From NCBI GenBank assembly GCA_963575745.1, contig CAUYUJ010009524.1:362531-426530 (forward strand): DNA of 64,000 nucleotides. Direction: 5' to 3'. A model generated the notes under the pieces. It worked only from the letters and a program-made list of their open reading frames with translations. It did not search any database and had not been told where the DNA came from. This stretch comes from Prorocentrum cordatum. Its lineage: Eukaryota > Sar > Dinophyceae > Prorocentrales > Prorocentraceae. The position numbers and the translations under genes were made by a program. Positions 11,896 to 21,870 of the stretch are shown piece by piece (position 1 is the stretch's first letter; the number at the start of each line of letters is the position of its first letter).

Positions 11896-12034
11896 CAAAA
11901 TCCTGAAAGCCGCTTCTGGGCAGAATTCCACGCGTTTCGCGCCGCCGATTAGGGCATCAAGGCCAATTGGTTTCGGACAGAGGCAACTGAATACATTGGG
12001 AGAGGTGAGGAGGGGAGGAGGAAGGGAGAGGGAA

Positions 12035-12152
12035 GGTACGTGGCTCGCTGGGACTTCGGGGGCACTCTTGGGCGGGCCTCTCGGGGGGGCCTCCTGGCTG
12101 GGCCTCTCGGGCTGCGCGCGCGAAGCGAGCGATGGCCGCCTCGCTCGATGGG
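12035..12152 (+). repeat. Internal dispersed repeat, copy 1 (inverted partner at 16,686-16,812)
   Basis: TACGTGGCTCGCTGGGACTT through CGAAGCGAGCGATGGCCGCC matches the reverse complement of 16,686-16,812 with scattered differences. The distal part (CGAGCGATGGCCGCCTCGCT and the following roughly 45 bp) is tandemly repeated at 12,247-12,312. Both arms include a CGCGAAGCGAGC or CGAAGCGAGC motif resembling the termini of the large element. Confidence 0.75.
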
Positions 12153-12177
12153 CGCGCGTGGAGCGCGCGAATGCACG

Positions 12178-12660
12178 CGCAGGAGGATGGGGAGGAGGAG
12201 GAGGAGGGGGGAGAAGAGGAGGAGGAGGAGGAGGAGGAGGAGGAGGCGCAGCGAGCGATGGCCGCCTCGCTCGATAGGTGCGCGTGGAGCGCGCGAATGC
12301 ACGCGCAGGAGGAGGAGGAGGCGGAGGAGGGGGGGAAAGAGGAGGAGGAGGAGGAGGAGGAGGAGGAGGAGGAGGAAGGGGAGGAGGGGGAGGAGGAGGA
12401 GGGGAAGAGGGGAAGGAGGAGGGGGGGGGAAGGATGGGGCAGGATGAGGACGAGGAGGAGGAGGAGCAGGAGGAGAGGAATGATGATGAGGAGGAGGAGG
12501 AGGAGGAATATGCCGAGGAGGGGGAAGAGGGAGGAGGAGGAGGAGGAGGAGGAGGAGGAGGACCAGTACGCAGTTGGATGGAGGAGGAGGAGGGGGAGGG
12601 GGTGGAGGAGCCGGAGGAGGAGTAGGAGGCGGAGGAGTAGGAGGAGGAGGGGGGAGATGA
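12178..12660. repeat. (GAG)n purine-rich tract
   Basis: Almost continuous GGA/GAG triplets on the + strand leading up to the 12.7-15.3 kb gene, interrupted only by the short repeat copy at 12,247-12,312. Polyglutamate and polyarginine frames are repeat artefacts. Confidence 0.9.
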
Positions 12661-12691
12661 GAAAGAGGGGGAGGGGGGAGCGGGGCCCTCA

Positions 12692-13879
12692 ATGACGAAT
12701 TGGGACTCGCCCTTTCGGTTTAGCCTACTGGCCCGAGGCGTTCCCTTGTTTTTTTGGCACAGGGCCACGCCTCACCGAGGCGCGCGTCGCGCCAGCAGCA
12801 GCCATCTTCTCGTGGCTGCTGGCGCCCTCCAGCAGTGTCAGGATGTGCTCGATCTCACGACCGCGGCCATCGCGACCGTTGGGCACGCGAGCGTCGACCA
12901 AGGCCTCGAGTTGATGAAGACTGCCCTGACGAACGCGGCTGCGCTCGCCCTCTCGGAAGCTACGGGCATCCTGAACATCATTCGGTCGTCGCCCTTCAAC
13001 GCAGCTCAGCGTGCCGAGCTCTCCGAGATGGAGAGCTCCAGGGTCCAAGCCCACCAGCTGCAGTCGTCGGCCCGCGACCGCGCCGCTGTTTTCCGCCGTG
13101 AGCCAGCGCCCGCGGGCCGACAGAGGGGGCAGACTTGCCATACGTTCCAGACGTACGTGACCGAGAAGATGTGGCAGCTCTTCAAGGAGCCCAGGACCAC
13201 CTGGGATCAGGCGCTACAGGCCATCGCGCAGAGGTGCGACCAGCTGGGCTTGGTGCACCCGACAGAGCCCACGATGGTTCACATGTGGAGCGTGTTCGCG
13301 TTGTGCCGCGTGCAATCCGACGACGAGATCGACGTGGTCCTGGGCCCCGCGGAGTGCCTCAGGAAGAAGAACGACATCGCCGACGAGCTGACTTTGCTGA
13401 AGAGGCGGCACAGGTTGCGCCACTGGGGGGTCTTGCAGCACTACCCCTCGACGTGCGAGGAGTTGCGCGCGACGTCGCCCACCGTCTACCAGAAGGCCTA
13501 CCCTGAAGGGGCTCTTCCAGCAACGTGCCCGCTGAACCAGATCACGATAGAGGTCCTGGGGAGCCGACTGCCCTGTCGAGTTAGCCGCGGCAGCGTGCGG
13601 CGGAGCGTGGTGGCCCCCGCTCGTCGCGCAAGCATTGGCAGTCGCGTGGACCGCGCCCTCGGTGACATGAGGCCTGGGGATCCGTACGTGCCTGGGCTCC
13701 AGATCTACGGCCGCCACCAGGGCCACAGCGACGAGCAGTTCCGCGACTTCGGCAACCAGCCCGCGGGGCACGGCTATGGGCCCCTGCGCTACGGCGCTCA
13801 CCACCCGCCGATGGGGCACGACAACCACCGCCGCCTGCCGTTGGAGGGCGCGGGCCCAGGACAGTTCGGCAACCCGCGA

Positions 13880-13953
<74 letters not shown>

Positions 13954-14913
13954 GTGACGGTGACGGTGACGACGACGGCGATGGCGATGGTGATGGTGAT
14001 GATGTGACGATGATGATGATGATGATGATGATCATGATGATGACGATGATGATGATGGTGGTGGTGACGGCGACGACGACGACGACGACCACCCCTGTGC
14101 AAGAGGGCAGCTGCTCGCGCTCGCGGCGGCGCCTGGGAGCTCGGCGGCTTCGCCTGTGGGCTCGGCGTCGTCGGCTGACGGCTCGCCGCCGCCTGGCGTT
14201 GGGCTCGAGGGCCCGACGGGCGGCGGCGTCGGCCTTGGCACCGCGCCCAAGGGGGCGCCAGTCGCCAGGAGCGTCGACGACATGTCAAGGGCCATGAAGG
14301 ATGCGACCCTCAGGAAGAACGTTGGTGCGGTTGGCGGCGTTGGCGAGGCGGGCGACGGCGGCGTCGGCGGGGCGGGCGGCGAGCAGGGCGCCGACGACGA
14401 CGAGGGCGCGCTTGATCCGAATGGCGCAGAGGGTGCAAACGCTCCGTCCATTCGACACTGGTCGCCGTCGTCATCATCACATCGTCGTCATCATCACCAG
14501 CATCATCATCGCCATGACGACGACGATGACGGCGACGACGACGATGATGATGATGATGATGATGCTGATGCTGCTGGTGATGATGATGATGACGACGACG
14601 ACCAGTGTCGAGTGGACGGAGCGTTTGCCAAAGGCAAGTCGGCCTCTCGCGTGAATCGCCCAAGCGCTGCCATGAGGCGCCCAGCCGCCGCGACGAAACC
14701 CGTTTTGAAGATGCCAGCCTCCGCGGCGACGGCCAAGGCCGCGACCGCGAGCAGCCTGCCCAGTCTCAAGTACCCAGGGGCCCCGAAGACCAAGGCCCCG
14801 CCTGTTTTGCACAACGGCTATAAAATCGGAGTTGCCTTCGGCTGTTCCCGCCGCCGACGGGCAGGATAGGGGGCAGGGCGTCCGCCCTGAGCTTGCCCCA
14901 GGGCCATGACAGA

Positions 14914-14945
<32 letters not shown>

Positions 14946-15301
14946 GCGACGGCGATGGCGATGGCGATGGCGATGGCGATGGTGATGGGGATGGTGATGG
15001 TGATGATGATGCTGCTGCTGGTGATGATGATGATGGTGATGATGATGGTGATGATGATACTGATGATGAAGATGCCGATGATGATGATGCTGCTGATGAT
15101 GATGACGATGATGATGATGATGATGATGACGATGATTAGCCAATCGCCTCGGCCACGGTGCAGTGGCTTTACACGTCGCTGGATACGTTCCGCTGGCGCG
15201 TGTTCAAAGTCGGTGACAGGGTTGACGCCCCGTTCTCTTTCAGGGTGGAGCCCAAGAAAGCCTGGGCGAATTTGGTTCGCTACGTTCAGCAGGAACGCTG
15301 A
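12692..15301 (+). CDS. Four-exon element-borne protein, C-terminal basic domain
   Basis: Frame-consistent model: 12,692 (ATG; or acceptor CTTGTTTTTTTGGCACAG at 12,762)-13,859, 14,106-14,432, 14,634-14,830, 15,140-15,301 with TGA. That gives 618 codons including the stop. The first exon is ordinary globular text (HTFQTYVTEKMWQLFKEP, LRKKNDIADELTLLKRRH). The third carries MRRPAAATKPVLKMPAS, a dinoflagellate-type RPAA motif. The last encodes TSLDTFRWRVFKVGDRVDA and KKAWANLVRYVQ, matching a C-terminal domain I recall after an HNGYKI-type motif in dinoflagellate proteins. The introns are GAC/GAT repeats with GA, GT and GT donors. Function is unknown; nuclear or DNA-binding is a guess from the basic tail. 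Confidence 0.62.
13872..14092. repeat. (GAC)n/(GATGGT)n tract within an intron
   Basis: CGACGG, GACGGT, GATGAT and GACGAC triplets fill the interval between the first two exons of the 12.7-15.3 kb gene. Confidence 0.9.
14433..14633 (+). mobile_element. Introner-like intron with 46-bp inverted repeats
   Basis: This intron begins GTGCAAACG and ends CGTTTGCCAAAG. The arm 14,435-14,480 (GCAAACGCTCCGTCCATTCG and on into CATCATCA) pairs with 14,582-14,628, with two mismatches over about 45 bases. Exon sequence is AGG immediately before (14,430-14,432) and AGG after (14,632-14,634). This fits a 3-bp target duplication that supplies the AG|G splice context, and removing 14,433-14,633 keeps the frame. 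Introns made by DNA transposons (introners) with inverted ends are known in dinoflagellates; the assignment here is inference from structure. Confidence 0.72.
14911..15137. repeat. (GAC)n/(GAT)n tract within an intron
   Basis: GACGAC then GATGGT and GATGAT triplets ending in GATGATTAG, which supplies the 3' splice site of the last exon. Confidence 0.9.
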
Positions 15302-15594
15302 TCGACCCCCGATCGCGCGTCGTTTCACGGCAGGGTTTCAAGACGTCGTCGCGCGCCTAGCTGGGGTTGTTAGGGCAGCCCATGCATGGGGCTGGGCTGC
15401 GATGGACTACACGCCCATCCGCGCATATAGAGGCAATGCCCCGTCTTGGCGCCTCGCCGCGGTTCCCGACTCGTGCTCGCGCGCGCGGAGGCTCGCCCCG
15501 CGCGCATTGTTCTCGATGAGGCTCGGTCCGCTTCTGGAGTTCCGTGGCTCTGGCAACTCCAGCGCCACTGCGACGCCGAAAACAAGGGCGATGG

Positions 15595-16030
15595 GGGGGG
15601 AGGAGGGCGGGGGGGGGGGTGCGACGAGGAGAGAGGGGGGGGGGGGGGGGGCGGAGGAGAATGAGGAGAATGAGGGGATGAGGAGGATGAAGACGAGGAG
15701 GAGAGGAGGGGGACGAGGAGGATGAGGAGGAGGAGGAGGGGGTTGATGATGATAATGATGATGATGATGATGATGATGCTGATGGTGAGGCTGATGATGA
15801 TGATGCTGATGATGATGATGATGCTGATGGCGGCGGCGGCGAGGAGGAGGAGGAGGAGGAGGAGGGGGAAGAGGGGGGGGGGAGGAAGAGGAGGAAGAGG
15901 AGGAGGAAGAGGAGGAGAAGGAGGAGGAAGATGAATATGAAGATGAGGAGGGGGAGGATGAGAGGGAGGAGGAGGAGGAGGGGGAGGAGGAGGAGGAGGA
16001 GGGGGAGGAGGAGGATGGGGGGGGGGAGGA
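15595..16030. repeat. G-run, (GAG)n and (GAT)n tract
   Basis: Purine-rich low-complexity sequence. No gene is recognised from 15,302 to 18,230. Confidence 0.9.
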
Positions 16031-16181
16031 TGGCCCAAAGAGGGCTCCAAGGGGTGCCAATCACCAACCCCCCGCGCGCGCGCGACCGTCAGTAGGGACA
16101 TTGGGGGTATCCCATGGAGCCGCCCAGGGGCCCCAACCGATGCCCTCGGACCCCTCCGAGACTGCTGCGGGTGGCCCCCGA

Positions 16182-16300
16182 ACACGCGCACGCACACACA
16201 CACGCACACACACGCACACACACACACACCCACACACACACACGCGCATACACACACACGCACGCACACACGCATGGCGCACACACACGCACACACACTC
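16182..16300. repeat. (CA)n microsatellite
   Basis: ACACACGC-type dinucleotide tract. A second tract lies at 16,540-16,685. Confidence 0.95.
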
Positions 16301-16539
16301 GCACATGTGTATATATAGATTATCCGTGCCACGTGTGCTACCACAAGCTTCCAGACACCCGCGGGGAGCACCACTGGAGCTACCTTCGAGGCACCAGCGG
16401 AGAGCACCACTGGAATTACCTTCTACGCTATATATAGATGCGTCTCGTGTGGTAGACGGGCAATCAGTGCAGAAGTATTGGCCTACGTGCGTATACACAT
16501 ATATATATATATGTTGGTTCACACCACCACTCGACCACA

Positions 16540-16685
16540 CTCGCACCACACACACACACACGCACGCACTTCACCACTCGACCACTCCGACCACACTCGC
16601 ACCGTTCACCACCACCATTCGACCACACACACACACACACACGCACACACACGCACACACATATACCCACACACACACACTCGCA
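16540..16685. repeat. (CA)n microsatellite, second tract
   Basis: CACACACACGCAC with interspersed CACCACTCGACCAC phrases. Confidence 0.92.
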
Positions 16686-16812
16686 CCTATCGGGCGAGGC
16701 GGCCATCGCTCGCTTCGCACGCACCTAGCAACCTAAGCCCGAGAGGCCCAACCAGGCGGTCCCCTCGAGAGGCCCACCCACGAGTGCCTCCGAAACCCAA
16801 GCGAGCCACGTC
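16686..16812 (-). repeat. Internal dispersed repeat, copy 2 (inverted to 12,035-12,152)
   Basis: GCCATCGCTCGCTTCGCACG through AAGCGAGCCACG is the reverse complement of copy 1, with scattered substitutions and small gaps. It lies 4.5 kb away inside the same large element. Confidence 0.75.
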
Positions 16813-16844
16813 CAGCCGAGGCGACGAGGGAGTCCAATCCCCCT

Positions 16845-17190
16845 CCTCCTCCTCCTCCCCTCCCCCCCTCCTCCTCCTTCCTCCTCCTCCTCCTCCTTCT
16901 CCTTCTCCTCCTCCTCTCCCCCTTTCCCCTCCCCCCTTCCTCCTCCTCCCACCACCATCATCATCATCATCATCATCAGCATCGTCAGCATCATCATCAC
17001 CACCATCATCATCATCATCATCAACACCAGCATCAACATCATCATCAGCACCACCATCATCATTATCATCATCAGCAGCAGCAGCATCAGCATCAGCATC
17101 AGCATCGGCATCATCATCCACCCACTCCTCCTCCTCATCCTCCTCCTCCTCATCCTCATCCTCATTCTCCTCCACCCCTTTCCCCTCGTC
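16845..17190. repeat. (CTC)n and (ATC)n tract
   Basis: Pyrimidine-rich triplets with CAGCATCATCATCACC phrases. Further GAC/GAG tracts follow at 17,225-17,385 and 17,490-17,535. Confidence 0.88.
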
Positions 17191-17634
17191 ATCCCCCCGC
17201 CCTACTACCCCTCGCCCTTGTTTTCGACGACGTCGACGACGACGAAGCAAGCGGCGAGCCTGCGCTGCGACGATGACGACGACGCCGACGACGACGACGA
17301 CGACGAAGCAGGCGGCTCCACTGAGCCTGCACTGCGACCACGACGACGACGACGACGACGACGCCGAGCCCACTGCGTCGGCCAGTCGGGCTCAGACGAA
17401 TCGACGCCCTCAGACGCGCTGCGCGCGTCCGAGGGCGAGTTGGGCGCGCGATGACGACGAACGAGGACGAACGAGGACGAACAACGACGAGGAGGAGGAG
17501 GAGGAGGAGGAGGAGGAGGAGGAGGAGGACGACGACGACGACTCTGTGCTCCCGCCCGCCTGGCCGCCTCGGACCGCCTAGGACTCCCAGCCGCGAGGAG
17601 GATTTGAAAAGGAGGAGCAGGAGGGTGAGGATTA

Positions 17635-17815
17635 GGAGGAGCAGGAGGAGGAAGAGGAGGAGGAGGATGAAGAGGAGGAGGAGGAGGAGGAGGAGGAGGG
17701 GGACGTCGCGGGAATCTGGACAACGTTCACGCCCCGCCAAAAACGAAGGAGAAGGAGGAGGAGGGGGAGGAGGAGGAGGAGGAGGAAGAGCAGGAGGAGG
17801 AGGAGGGGGATTCAA
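17635..17815. repeat. (GAG)n tract
   Basis: Purine triplet repeat, with a matching pyrimidine (CTC)n tract at 18,010-18,200. The roughly 190 bp between them (17,820-18,010) is unique, but I see no convincing coding text in it. Confidence 0.85.
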
Positions 17816-18235
17816 AAGGGGACCCATTTCAACATCTCATTGTCTGGATGATGTCTCGAGCGAGAGCCTCAGGGGTAGCACGAGTCGCCTTGGAACCAAT
17901 TCTGTCGACATCCATTTTGTTCGGTGTGTCTCAAGCGGAACGCCCATCTGGGGAGGAACGTGGCAGAACAGCAACCACGGGTCCGCACTGGCGGTTCCTT
18001 GGAAGCTGTCTCACCCTCCTCTGCCTCCCCTCCTCCTCCTCCTCCTCCTCTCCTCCTCCTCCTCCTCCTCCTCCTCTCCTCCTCCTCCTCCCCTCCTCCT
18101 CCTCTCCTCCTCCTCCTCCTCCTCCTCCTCCTCGGCCTCCTCCTCCCCCCGTCCGCCTCCCCCTCCTCCTCCTCCTCCTCCCCCTCCTTTTCCTCCTCCT
18201 CCTCCCGCGGGTCGTTCGAAACGGGTCATATGTAA

Positions 18236-18310
18236 ATTATGAAAAGTTGAAAAAAGTTATGAAAAGTTATGAAAAGTTATGAAAAGTTATGAAAAGCTAT
18301 GAAAAGTTAG
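18236..18310 (+). repeat. Right subterminal GTTATGAAAA repeats
   Basis: Seven copies of GTTATGAAAA or a near variant, about 130-200 bp in from the right end of the large element and in the same orientation as the left set. Confidence 0.8.
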
Positions 18311-18430
18311 CTGTTTAGTTGTGCGATTATAACAACTTACAAAAAAGTTATATATGATGTTGCTAAATCAGTCCGCAACTTAGTTATAAGTACATGTAAT
18401 CCGATTTATACATTGCTTAACACGAGATTC

Positions 18431-18438
18431 CGCGAAGC
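18431..18438 (-). repeat. Right terminal inverted repeat
   Basis: CGCGAAGC, exact complement of the left end. The next bases, GAGAACCCTG, resume the interrupted satellite unit. Confidence 0.7.
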
Positions 18439-19178
18439 GAGAACCCTGTGCCCAGGGGGCCCAGGAGGCTCGGTGGGGGTCCCGGCGAGGGTCAGGAGTG
18501 GTGGGGGTCCCGGCGAGGATTTTGCTGAGTGGAAGGTCCTTCAAACCGACGAGAACCCTGTGCCCAGAGGACCCAGGAGGCTCGGTGGGGGTCCTGGCGA
18601 GGGTCAGGCGTGGTGGGGGTCCTGGCGAGGATTTTGCTGAGTGGGGGGTCCTTCAAACCCACGAGAACCTTGTGCCCAGTGGGCCCAGGAGGCTCGGTGG
18701 GGGTCCCGGCGAGGGTCAGGCGTGGTGGGGGTCCCGGCGAGGATTTTGCTGAGTGGGGGGTTCTTCAAACCCACGAGAACCTTGTGCCCGGGGGACCCAG
18801 GAGGCTCGGTGGGGGTCCCGGCGAGGGTCAGGCGTGGTGGGGGTCCCGGCGAGGATTTTGCTGAGTGGGGGGTCTTTCAAACCCACGAGAACCTTGTGCT
18901 TAGGAGACCCAGGAGGCTCGGAGGGAGTCCCGGCGACGGTCAGGCGTGGTGGGGGTCTCGGCGAGGATTTTGCTGAGTGGGGGGTCCTTGAAACCCACGA
19001 GAACCCTGTGCCCAGGGGACCCAGGAGGCTCGGGTGGGGTCCCGGCGAGGGTCAGGCGTGGGGGGGGTCCCGGCAAGGATTTTGGTGAGTGGGGGGTCTT
19101 TCAAACCCACGAAAACCTTGTGCTTAGGAGACCCAGGAGGCTCGGTGGGGGCCCCAGCGAGGGTCAGGCGCGGTGGGA
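18439..19178. repeat. 112-bp satellite array, right block
   Basis: About 6.6 further copies of the 112-bp unit, in phase with the left block. The last unit ends near GCGCGGTGGGAG, where unique sequence begins. Confidence 0.96.
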
Positions 19179-19189
19179 GGCGTCGAGAT

Positions 19190-20281
19190 CCCTATCGCGT
19201 AGGAGTAGTCTGTGCACAAGGGAGGTCGCCTACGCCTCCGGGGTCGGCGGATTTGTGTGCGAACATACTAGCCATTGCCATCTCGGCGCTTGAGAGCCAG
19301 GAAATGTTAATGCCTATCACAGAGGCATTGCTTTCTTGCAGCGTAGTCGGCGTATTGACGGAACTCTGCTCGCGGAGAAGAATCTGCCAACTCGTAGGAG
19401 CATTGACCGGCGTGGACTTTTTGCTCGAGTGGAGAGAGGCGTGGCGTCGTGGATACCCAACCGAGCGATTTCAACACTTCAGGGGAACAGAGAGTAGTAT
19501 AGAAGGTATGGGCTCAATGGCAGTCCAGGCATACGCCTTTGTGTACTCCTCGGTGTACAGTGTTCAAGACCAGCTCGTGATCGTACTCTCTCTCATGAGC
19601 TCTGTTGTCGGATACTCTAGCGCCTCTGGTATTGACGTGGGTGAACTCCGTTTTGGCCAGAGATTGGTCGTCCCTCAAGACCAGCGCGACTTCAAAGCTA
19701 GGTTTCAGAAAGCCTTGCGCATTGTGCAGCTCACTCGGATTCTCGAGGTCTCGTCCCGTCTTTGCGTGGCGATGTCCTTCAGCGTGGTGTTTCGTCCTTT
19801 GGGCGTCATTGCATGGGGCATCTGGAGCGCGTTGTTCACGACAGTGATTTTTCGGTACTGTGGAGAATCCTGGGGCAGCGCAGTGTGGAATGCACTTCAG
19901 CCTGCATCGTGGATGGGAGCTGCAGAGCCGTATCTCATGAACCAGGGGCTTGAAAGGCTTTACGGGCGGAACCCAGGTGACACACGTAAGATCATATGGA
20001 CCTTTAATTTCGCCCACGGCATTGAGTCATTTGCAATGGTTTTGGTTCTGTACCTTTTCAAGCCCGCTGCGGTGATTGATGCGCTTTTACAGGGGCACCA
20101 GTCCTACGCGTTCATTTTTGGGCTGCTGGTGACCCCATTGAGTTGGTTGTCGCAGGCATGCGCGCTATGGGCAGGCACCGATCCAGCCCTTCACCGTTTT
20201 CAACCACGCGATGACATGGCACGCGAGAGAGAGCCAGTAGATCCAGGAACCGCTGCGAGTGCAAGTGCGTGCTGTCTATAG
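19190..20281 (+). CDS. Multi-pass membrane protein exon, possibly XK-related-like
   Basis: Non-repetitive open frame ending in TAG at 20,279-20,281. The frame is also open back into the satellite, so the true 5' boundary is unknown; the first ATG in unique sequence is 19,304 (MLMPITEALLSC). Several hydrophobic segments are visible (SVVFRPLGVIAWGIWSALF, AMVLVLYLFKPAAVIDALL, YAFIFGLLVTPLSWLSQ). An internal stretch (TESSIEGMGSMAVQAYAFVY) is placed like the E..PQ..LQ.Y segment of XK-related scramblase-family proteins, but without a clear PQ. The family call is weak; a membrane protein is well supported. An upstream exon is probably missing, cut off by the satellite. Confidence 0.55.
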   Translation, partial: PYRVGVVCAQGRSPTPPGSADLCANILAIAISALESQEMLMPITEALLSCSVVGVLTELCSRRRICQLVGALTGVDFLLEWREAWRRGYPTERFQHFRGTESSIEGMGSMAVQAYAFVYSSVYSVQDQLVIVLSLMSSVVGYSSASGIDVGELRFGQRLVVPQDQRDFKARFQKALRIVQLTRILEVSSRLCVAMSFSVVFRPLGVIAWGIWSALFTTVIFRYCGESWGSAVWNALQPASWMGAAEPYLMNQGLERLYGRNPGDTRKIIWTFNFAHGIESFAMVLVLYLFKPAAVIDALLQGHQSYAFIFGLLVTPLSWLSQACALWAGTDPALHRFQPRDDMAREREPVDPGTAASASACCL

Positions 20282-21870
20282 CTTAGATCCGGAAATGGTC
20301 TCCACGGCAGCACGTCGCGTTCAGCATGCGATATGTGCAAGTGTTATGTGATAGTGTGTGACAGCTTTATCGTCAATGGTAGAGGTGGTATAACATCAAC
20401 TTCAACCACCAGCGACGTGTTGAGTGCGCAAGCTCATGCGGAGTCCATGCGCGGATTTGGGCAGTTCTGGTCCGACCCCCATTGTAGATCCCTCCCAGCC
20501 AGCACGCCATCGGCGTAGCCTTCCAGACGTCGCATGCGCCAACCAGCTAGCACGGCCCACCCAGTTTGGGGCAAGTGGCAGCGTCCAAGGGGGGGCCTCG
20601 CTCTTGAGGTATACTAGCCGCGCTGTTGCGCCGCGCGTAGTTTGCGGCAGCTTCTGTGGGTACAGTCGGGCAAAAACTTTGGCTTACCGTCAATGCGAAT
20701 GCACACTGAGAGGAGGAGGAGGAGGAGGAGGAGGAGGAGGAGGACTTCGGCATTGGGGGGGACACGCGACTTCTGGAGGCCTCTTGCCATCGAGGCACGG
20801 CCACCGACGTTGAGCCGGCCCTGGAGAAGGGGTCGGGAGCTAGAGGGCCCACGTATCGTCAAACATCACGACGTCGGAGGTCCGGATTTTTTCTTCGCGC
20901 GAGTCTCATGCTGTAGAGGCGCGGACCAACCCGCATGCCATAACGAGGGCACGTGCGCCAATTTTTGCCAGCGTGCGCCTCAACCAGTAGGTTCTGACCT
21001 TCTCGATTTGCTCCGCAAGCGGCATGGTCGCTTAGGGTGCTGTCGGCGGCTTGTAGAGGGCATCGCGACCGCATTTTGTGTGCCTTGCCCGTGCACGTTG
21101 CCTGTCTGGATGGATGGAGAAAAGACACGCATCAAGCCAAGAGGAGGAGGAGGAGGTGGAGGTGGAGGTGGAGGAGGAGGAGGAGGCCACCTGTGCGCGC
21201 TACCACTATCTGCTCCCAGCCCTCGCGCAGCGAGGGTGGCCGCGTCGCCAGCCGCCTCGCCAGCGTCCTCGCCGGCGGCATGGTGGTGGGATGGCGGTCG
21301 TGCTCGTGCCCTCCCGTCCTTCGCTCGCGGCCTCTCCTCCTTCTTCCTCATGCAGTGCCTGTTGGCACATGTCAGGAGCTATATCTAGGTCGGCGCACAC
21401 GCGCTGCGCTCTTGGCCATCTCGCTCCAGCGCTTCTTCCCGAGGAAGGCTTCCAGTAGCCCGCTCGGCTGCTCTCCTGGCCGCCGTGCTTCAGCGAGCGT
21501 CTCTCGAGTAGGTAACTGCACTGTGGCGACAGTGGGGAGATGTGCCATGGGATTTCGAGGTGGTGTTTTTTTCCCAACCACGTGCCAACGTTGAGCCTGG
21601 GGGAGGGGGTGTTTATTAACAGGGAGCAGTGAGAGAGAAGAAAAAACGCGTTATACCGTACCACCTAAGCCCAGAGGGCTGGTGGGATTCGGAGGGTGTA
21701 CCGGGCGCCTTGATTTTTGTTGACGTGGGAGCTTCAGCGTGTGGCGTCTTATCCAGCAGTTCGTGGCACCGCTTCTGCAGTACATGGAGCGTCGAACCCC
21801 GTTTTGCTCACACTTGAGGGCCGCGCACGAGGCGCAGTTCTGTGTGTGCTGTCTGAGCAAAAACAAAAAT
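20282..21870. other. Intergenic, no gene recognised
   Basis: Mostly unique sequence with (GAG)n tracts at 20,708-20,744 and 21,140-21,186. Open frames are short or repeat-driven. Confidence 0.6.

Larger units (their letters stand above)
2782..18437 (+). mobile_element. 15.66-kb element inserted in the 112-bp satellite
   Basis: The satellite unit reads CCCACGAGAACC. At the left it breaks as CCCACG|CTTCGCGAGG and at the right as CCGCGAAG|CGAGAACC. The insert therefore has 7-bp inverted ends (CTTCGCG/CGCGAAG) and a duplicated CG, and the unit is otherwise continuous across it. Both ends are AT-rich and carry GTTATGAAAA-type subterminal repeats. Inside are a transposase-like gene next to the left end and at least three further coding units. 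Short inverted ends, subterminal repeats and a 2-bp duplication recall CMC-type (CACTA/Mirage/Chapaev) cut-and-paste transposons. That class assignment is inference. The insertion itself is read directly. Confidence 0.8.

Noticed and set aside
18439-19178. Tandem repeats as a CRISPR array
   Set aside because: Units are contiguous 112-bp copies without unique spacers, and the genome is eukaryotic.
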